64,000 nt of DNA from positions 1,674,001 to 1,738,000 of the forward strand of contig NZ_CP047173.1 of assembly GCF_009834185.1 (NCBI RefSeq), read 5' to 3'. The DNA comes from Rathayibacter sp. VKM Ac-2760. GTDB lineage: Bacteria; Actinomycetota; Actinomycetes; Actinomycetales; Microbacteriaceae. The notes under the pieces were generated by a model, which worked only from the letters and a program-made list of their open reading frames with translations, searched no databases and was not told the DNA's origin. Both the position numbers and the translations under genes were made by a program. Positions 59,249-64,000 of this stretch are shown here, one piece after another. Position 1 is the stretch's first letter. Every line of letters starts with the position of its first letter.

Positions 59249-60748
59249 TCAGTACGCGCCGACCGGGCGCAGCATCACGCGCAGGGTCCGCCAGAGGATG
59301 AGCAGATCGCCGGCCAGCGACCAGTTCTCCACGTAGTAGAGGTCGAGCCGGACGCCGTCCTCCCAGTCGAGCTCGGAGCGGCCGCCGGTCTGCCACAGCC
59401 CGGTGATGCCGGGCTTGATGTAGAGCCGCCGGTTGACGACGTCGTCGTAGCGCTCCACCTCGCTCAGCAGTGGCGGCCGCGGGCCGACCAGGCTCATGCT
59501 GCCGCGCAGCACGTTCCAGAACTGCGGCAGCTCGTCCAGCGAGTAGCGCCGCAGCACCCGGCCCAGCGGCGTGACCCGCGGGTCGTTCCGGAGCTTGAAC
59601 AGCAGCCCCGAGCCCTCGTTGGCCGGCCGCAGCTCGGCGAGCCGCGCCTCGGCGTCGACGGTCATCGAGCGGAACTTGAGCATCGTGAACATCTCGCCGG
59701 CCCGCCCGACCCGCTGCTGCCGGAACAGCGCGGGCCCGGTGCTGTCGCGGCGGATCAGCACCGCCAGCAGCGCGAGCAGCGGCGAGAGCGCGACCAGCGC
59801 CGCGGCCGAGACGGTGACGTCGAGCACCCGCTTGAGCGCGTGCCGCGGCCCGGAGTAGCGCGGCGGCTCCACCCGCATCAGCGGCAGGCCGTCGACCGGC
59901 CGCCAGTGGATGCGCGGGCCGGCGACGCTGCTGAGCCCCGGTGCGAGCACCAGCTCGACCGCGAACGGCTCGAGCGCCCAGCAGAGCCGGCGGAGGAAGG
60001 CGTCGCCGCCGTCGACCTGCCCGGCCACGACGACCGCGTCGGCGCGCTGCTCGACCACCGCCTGCGCGATCCGGTCGATGGCGCCGACGACGGGGATCGT
60101 GCGGCCGTGGACCGTGATCGAGCGCCGGCCCTCGGTGGGGACGCCGGTCTCGGCGCCGAGCGCGACGCCGACGACGTCGTACTCCACCCGGCCGCGCCGG
60201 CGGTCGATCTGCGTGACGATGTGCGTCACGTCGTGCAGCCCGCCGGCGACGATCACCCGGGACAGGGCGCGACCGGCCCGGCGCTCGCGGGCCAGGTGGC
60301 CGCGCGTCAGGGCGTGCGCCGCCAGCATCCCGCCGAGTCCGACGGGCAGCGCCACCAGCACGTGCAGCCGCGGCAGATCGACGTGGCTGAGCACCGAGGC
60401 GACGGAGGCGAGCCCGAAGGTCGCGATCGTCGCCGAGAGCAGGCGGCGGAACTCCTCCGCCCCCGCGCCGATGCGGTGGTGGAGGCGCCGCTGCGCGAGC
60501 AGGACGGACGCGATCCAGAGGATGAGGAGGGCGGCGGCGACGACGAGGTCACCGGAGCGCGGCTCGGTCGACCAGCGCAGTCCCGCGGCGAGCGAGACGG
60601 CACCGAGGACGACGAGGGTGTCCGCGGCCAGGACCCTCCGCGAGAAACGGCGGCGCCAGCTCGAGGCCTCGGCCGGCGGTGCCGGGACGAGGACGAGGGC
60701 GCGCGGATCGCGCTGAGGAGTCCGGGCCGCGGCGGAGACGGCGGTCAC
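59249..60748 (-). CDS. exopolysaccharide polyprenyl glycosylphosphotransferase (initiating sugar transferase)
   Basis: A 499-residue membrane enzyme of the WbaP/CpsE/WcaJ type that transfers a sugar-1-phosphate to undecaprenyl phosphate, starting each repeat unit. The N-terminal half has four hydrophobic helices (about 35-165) and a CoA-binding-like domain (about 165-300). The C-terminal catalytic domain has KRVLDVTVSAAALVALSPLL, FRQQRVGRAGEMFTMLKFRS, RRYSLDELPQFWNVLRGSMS, VGPRPPLLSEVERYD and KPGITGLWQTGGRSELDWED. GTG start with GGAG 8 nt upstream. First gene of the 13-gene operon, transcribed from the 60749-61401 region. Confidence 0.95.
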   Translation of the reverse strand: MTAVSAAARTPQRDPRALVLVPAPPAEASSWRRRFSRRVLAADTLVVLGAVSLAAGLRWSTEPRSGDLVVAAALLILWIASVLLAQRRLHHRIGAGAEEFRRLLSATIATFGLASVASVLSHVDLPRLHVLVALPVGLGGMLAAHALTRGHLARERRAGRALSRVIVAGGLHDVTHIVTQIDRRRGRVEYDVVGVALGAETGVPTEGRRSITVHGRTIPVVGAIDRIAQAVVEQRADAVVVAGQVDGGDAFLRRLCWALEPFAVELVLAPGLSSVAGPRIHWRPVDGLPLMRVEPPRYSGPRHALKRVLDVTVSAAALVALSPLLALLAVLIRRDSTGPALFRQQRVGRAGEMFTMLKFRSMTVDAEARLAELRPANEGSGLLFKLRNDPRVTPLGRVLRRYSLDELPQFWNVLRGSMSLVGPRPPLLSEVERYDDVVNRRLYIKPGITGLWQTGGRSELDWEDGVRLDLYYVENWSLAGDLLILWRTLRVMLRPVGAY

Positions 60749-61401
60749 CGGCGTCTCCTGCTCTCACCACCGCTCGTATGCCTCGCCGCCGCAGCGCGGC
60801 GACAGAGGGTCGAGAAGGGGTGGAGCCGGGGGGAGGGCACGCCGACGGCGCGCACCAGTGGTGCATTCAAGGGGATCAACCTGCATTTCGGGCTTACAGG
60901 GAAGGGGGTGCTTCTGTGCGGCTCGGACGTCGGAGAGGTTTCGGGGCCGCTCTGCGCCGTCGCCACGTCGACACCGCGGCGACCGTCGTGCTCCCAGGAT
61001 GAGCAGGGCGGTCGAGGCGGGGCCTCGCGTCGGGAGGCGGAGCACGACAGGGTTCGTGCGGCGCCGTTCCCGGTGATCGGGTGGTTCGCTGCTGAACTTA
61101 GCCCTCCTGGCAACCCGGTACGTGACCCCACTTCAGGGGTGTCGGAATCGATGACATCCTCAGAGAGCGTTCCGGCAGGATTCGGCCCGACTTCTAGAAT
61201 CGTCGAGGTGTCGAGTGCGCGATCGGGTCGCGCGTCGGCGTCGCAGGACTCCCGGTGCCCCCGATCGCCAGGAATCGAGACGGAGCATCAGGATCCTCGC
61301 GCGGTCCGGGAGGTCACCTCCCGGGCCGCGTCGTCGCGACCGGGTGTCTCCGCCGACGACTACAGTCGAGGGGTTGACCCGACCCTGAGGAGCATCCGCG
61401 C
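60749..61401. other. 653-nt intergenic region between the EPS operon and thrS
   Basis: It must hold divergent promoters, but no ORF is convincing. TGCATTCAAGG and GATCAACCTGCA lie at about 60862-60883, in an AT-richer spot that may be part of the EPS promoter. TAGAAT at 61195-61200 and TACAGT at 61361-61366 are candidate thrS -10 boxes. A hairpin lies at 61301-61329. A long untranslated leader of the EPS operon would be consistent with regulation, but no known riboswitch was recognised. Confidence 0.5.
61301..61329. promoter_or_regulatory. 13-bp hairpin upstream of thrS
   Basis: GCGGTCCGGGAGG and CCTCCCGGGCCGC pair over 13 positions (one G-U) around the loop TCA. It lies 72 nt before the thrS start and 31 nt before TACAGT. 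It could be an attenuator of a longer thrS leader or a terminator. Confidence 0.55.
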
Positions 61402-63417
61402 GTGTCGAACGAATCGTCGAACGTCCCCGAATCGTCTGAATCCGCCGCCGGCGCGACCGTCGTCGCCGAGGCCGGCACCGGGTTCACGCACTTCAGCGAC
61501 CGCGCGGTCGTGGCGATCCGGGTCAACGGCGAGCTGAAGGACCTGGCCGCCGACGTCGTCCCCGGCGACCGGATCGAACCGGTCCTGATCTCCTCGCCGG
61601 ACGGCCTGAGCATCCTCCGCCACTCCGCCGCGCACGTGCTGGCTCAGGCGGTGCAGCAGAGCAACCCGGAGGCGAAGCTCGGCATCGGCCCGCCCGTCAC
61701 CGACGGCTTCTACTACGACTTCGACGTGACCGAGCCGTTCACCCCCGAGGCGATGAAGGCGCTCGAGAAGGCGATGGACCGCATCGTCCGCCAGGGCCAG
61801 CGCTTCGTCCGCCGCGTCGTCACCGAGGACGAGGCGCGCGCCGAGCTCGCCGCCGAGCCGTACAAGCTCGAGCTGATCGGCCTGAAGGGCGCGGGCGCCG
61901 ACGGCGAGTCGGTCGAGGTCGGTGGCGCCGAGCTCACCATCTACGACAACGTCGACCCGCGCACCGGCGAGACGGTCTGGAAGGACCTCTGCCGCGGCCC
62001 GCACCTGCCCAACACCCGGATGATCGGCAACGGCTACGCGCTCACCCGCAACGCCGCCGCCTACTGGCGCGGCTCCGAGAAGAACCCGCAGCTCCAGCGC
62101 GTCTACGGCACCGCCTGGCCCACGAAGGACGAGCTGCGCGCGCACCAGGCCCGCCTCGAGGAGGCCGCCCGCCGCGACCACCGCAAGCTCGGCCACGAGC
62201 TCGACCTCTTCTCGTTCCCGGACGAGATCGGCTCCGGCCTCGCGGTCTTCCACCCCAAGGGCGGCATCATCCGCTACGAGATCGAGCAGTACATGCGCGA
62301 GCAGCTGCTCGCCCACGACTACGAGCTCGTCTACACGCCGCACATCACCAAGGGCGATCTCTTCCTGACCAGCGGTCACCTGCAGTGGTACGCCGAGGGC
62401 ATGTTCCCCCCGATGCACCTCGACGAGCTGCAGGACGAGGACGGCACGGTCACCCGCCAGGGCCAGGACTACTACCTCAAGCCCATGAACTGCCCGTTCC
62501 ACAACCTGATCTTCCGCTCGCGCGGCCGCAGCTACCGCGAGTTGCCGCTGCGCCTGGCCGAGTTCGGCACCGTGTACCGCTACGAGAAGAGCGGCACCCT
62601 GCAGGGCCTCACCCGCGTCCGCGGCCTGACCCAGGACGACGCGCACATCTACGTCACGCAGGAGGACGTGCCGGCCGAGCTGACCCGCAACCTCGAGTTC
62701 GTGCTCCAGGTGCTGCGCGACTACGGCCTCGACGACTTCTACCTCGAGCTCTCCACCAACGAGGAGGGCAACCCGAAGTTCGTCGGCGCCCCCGAGCAGT
62801 GGGAGTCCGCGATCGAGTCGCTGCGCGCCGTCGCCGTCGCGTCCGGCCTCGAGCTGGTCCCCGACCCGGGTGGAGCCGCGTTCTACGGCCCGAAGATCTC
62901 GGTCCAGGCCCGCGACGCCATAGGCCGCACCTGGCAGATGTCGACGATCCAGCTCGACTTCAACCAGCCCGAGCGCTTCGAGCTCGAGTACACCGCGACC
63001 GACGGCACGAAGCAGCGCCCGGTGATGATCCACCGCGCCCTCTTCGGCTCGATCGAGCGCTTCTTCGCGATCCTCACCGAGCACTACGCCGGAGCCTTCC
63101 CGGTCTGGCTCGCGCCGGTCCAGGTCGTCGGCATCCCGATCGCCGACGAGTACCTGCCCTACCTCGAGGACGTCGTCGGACAGCTGAAGAAGGCCGGCGT
63201 CCGCGCCGAGATCGACTACTCCAGCGACCGGATGCAGAAGAAGATCCGCAACGCGACGCTGCAGAAGGTCCCGTTCCAGCTGATCGTCGGCGAGAAGGAC
63301 CGCGACGCCGGAGCAGTCAGCTTCCGCTTCCGCGACGGCACCCAGGAGAACGGCATCCCGGTCGCCGACGCCGTCGCGCGGATCCGCGAGGCCATCGCGA
63401 CGAAGGCGCAGGTCTGA
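61402..63417 (+). CDS. thrS: ThrS, threonyl-tRNA synthetase
   Basis: A 671-residue class II aminoacyl-tRNA synthetase. An N-terminal TGS-like domain (about 30-90, VAIRVNGELKDLAADVVPGD) is followed by the editing-like region with RHSAAHVLAQAVQQSNPEAK and GFYYDFD. The catalytic core has ELVYTPHITKGDLFLTSGHL, zinc-ligand region MNCPFHNLIFRSRGRSY, motif 2 FGTVYRYEKSGTLQGLTRVR and motif 3 IHRALFGSIERFF. The C-terminal anticodon-binding domain starts at about 570 (LAPVQVVGIPIADEYLPYLE). GTG start with GAGGAGC upstream. Length is normal. The next gene follows after 2 nt. Confidence 0.97.
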   Translation: MSNESSNVPESSESAAGATVVAEAGTGFTHFSDRAVVAIRVNGELKDLAADVVPGDRIEPVLISSPDGLSILRHSAAHVLAQAVQQSNPEAKLGIGPPVTDGFYYDFDVTEPFTPEAMKALEKAMDRIVRQGQRFVRRVVTEDEARAELAAEPYKLELIGLKGAGADGESVEVGGAELTIYDNVDPRTGETVWKDLCRGPHLPNTRMIGNGYALTRNAAAYWRGSEKNPQLQRVYGTAWPTKDELRAHQARLEEAARRDHRKLGHELDLFSFPDEIGSGLAVFHPKGGIIRYEIEQYMREQLLAHDYELVYTPHITKGDLFLTSGHLQWYAEGMFPPMHLDELQDEDGTVTRQGQDYYLKPMNCPFHNLIFRSRGRSYRELPLRLAEFGTVYRYEKSGTLQGLTRVRGLTQDDAHIYVTQEDVPAELTRNLEFVLQVLRDYGLDDFYLELSTNEEGNPKFVGAPEQWESAIESLRAVAVASGLELVPDPGGAAFYGPKISVQARDAIGRTWQMSTIQLDFNQPERFELEYTATDGTKQRPVMIHRALFGSIERFFAILTEHYAGAFPVWLAPVQVVGIPIADEYLPYLEDVVGQLKKAGVRAEIDYSSDRMQKKIRNATLQKVPFQLIVGEKDRDAGAVSFRFRDGTQENGIPVADAVARIREAIATKAQV

Positions 63418-63419
63418 AC

Positions 63420-63971
63420 GTGACGGACGCGTCGGTGCCGGAGGGCGCGGAGTCCTCCGCGCACCTCGCCGGCGTGCCGGACGAGTTCCAGCGCCTGTGG
63501 ACCCCGCACCGGATGGTCTACATCCAGAAGGGCCAGCCCGGCGCCGACGACTGCCCCTTCTGCGTGGCGCCCACGCTGAGCGACGAGGAGGGGCTGATCG
63601 TCGCCCGCGGCGAGCACGCGTACGTGCTGCTGAACCTCTTCCCGTACAACTCGGGCCACCTGCTGGTCTGCCCGTACCGGCACATCCCGCTCTACGACGA
63701 GGCCACTCCCGAGGAAGTGGCCGAGATCGGCGCGCTCACCCAGACCGCGATGCGCGTCATCCGCGGCGTCTCGAACAACGACGGCTTCAACCTCGGGATG
63801 AACCAGGGGGCCGTCGCGGGCGCCGGCATCGCCGCGCACCTGCATCAGCACGTCGTGCCCCGCTGGGCCACCGACGCCAACTTCTTCCCCATCATCGCCC
63901 GCACGAAGGCCCTGCCCCAGCTCCTCGGCGACGTCCGCGCCAGCCTCGCGGCCGCCTGGCCCCACCCCTAG
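63420..63971 (+). CDS. HIT-family nucleotide phosphohydrolase/transferase
   Basis: A 183-residue HIT protein. Signatures are CPFCVAPTLSDEEGLIVARG, LLNLFPYNSGHLLVCPYRH and the histidine-triad motif AHLHQHVVPRW. Actinobacterial members with the N-terminal CxxC belong to the Ap4A phosphorylase/Fhit-like group that acts on dinucleoside polyphosphates. A role next to thrS is sensible, because aminoacyl-tRNA synthetases make Ap4A. The GTG is 2 nt after the thrS stop. In many actinobacteria this gene is followed by pgsA; the window ends before that. Confidence 0.93.
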   Translation: MTDASVPEGAESSAHLAGVPDEFQRLWTPHRMVYIQKGQPGADDCPFCVAPTLSDEEGLIVARGEHAYVLLNLFPYNSGHLLVCPYRHIPLYDEATPEEVAEIGALTQTAMRVIRGVSNNDGFNLGMNQGAVAGAGIAAHLHQHVVPRWATDANFFPIIARTKALPQLLGDVRASLAAAWPHP

Positions 63972-63990
63972 CCCGCCCGCAGCGCCTCGT

Positions 63991-64000
63991 GCTGGTCGAG
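63991..64000 (+). repeat. 38-bp palindromic repeat, start of a further copy (cut by window end)
   Basis: GCTGGTCGAG equals the first 10 bases of copies A and B. Only this much is visible. Confidence 0.5.

Noticed and set aside
61100..61401. T-box leader in front of thrS
   Set aside because: No T-box consensus or specifier-loop arrangement could be recognised; only one hairpin is seen.

Overview
This window is a high-GC actinobacterial chromosome segment. Gene content, TANNNT-type -10 boxes, leaderless starts and a DUF222-HNH gene all point to the family Microbacteriaceae. A Rathayibacter-like genome is the best guess, but the sequence alone does not prove the genus. It looks chromosomal: there is no phage, IS transposase or CRISPR array. 

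Layout. 1-7864 is the distal part of the division/cell-wall (dcw) cluster: murG (cut by the window edge), murC, ftsQ, ftsZ, a YggS-type PLP protein, sepF, a YggT protein, divIVA/wag31 and lspA. 7864-15435 continues on the same strand with an RluA-type pseudouridine synthase, dnaE, hisD, nrdR and pyrD. 15457-17956 holds a DUF3043 membrane protein divergent from an M20 dipeptidase, then an ErpA-type Fe-S carrier. 18170-27540 is the aerobic respiratory locus. ctaC-ctaD-ctaF run on the + strand and ctaE-qcrC-qcrA-qcrB on the - strand. In the pocket between the two convergent terminators lies a frameshifted DUF222/HNH gene bracketed by copies of a palindromic repeat. 

27619-36056 carries trpD, a PEP-dependent dihydroxyacetone kinase operon (dhaK-dhaL-dhaM), a PAP2-diacylglycerol-kinase fusion, a small unknown gene, a NUDIX hydrolase, a GlcD-like FAD oxidase and a YdjM-like membrane protein. 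36111-36835 is a tRNA island: Val-CAC on the - strand, then Gly-GCC, Cys-GCA and Val-GAC on the + strand. 36906-42944 holds a RimJ-like acetyltransferase, a tightly coupled operon of a FolP2-type DHPS paralogue, a RibD-like reductase and an APH-like kinase, then a YihY/BrkB membrane protein, an MFS transporter and a DUF2510-DUF4190 protein. 

43083-60748 is an exopolysaccharide locus. A 13-gene, almost gap-free - strand operon starts with a polyprenyl-phosphate sugar transferase. It continues with nucleotide-sugar modification enzymes (dehydrogenase, epimerase, two DegT aminotransferases, a NeuD-type acyltransferase), four genes for glycosyl transfer (one with three fused GT domains), a flippase, a Wzy-like polymerase and a Wzz-like protein. 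A convergent GNAT-hexapeptide acyltransferase fusion abuts its end. The inferred pathway is Wzx/Wzy-type export of a polymer containing amino sugars. 61402-63971 holds thrS and a HIT-family hydrolase. 

Most worth a second look: the DUF222-HNH gene and its flanking inverted repeats; the triple glycosyltransferase and the GNAT-hexapeptide fusion; a (CG)5 tract in the wzz-like gene that puts its natural stop out of frame; the folP2-ribD-APH operon with a perfect 19-bp inverted repeat absorbed into a reading frame; and an overlapping divergent promoter between the DUF3043 gene and the dipeptidase gene.
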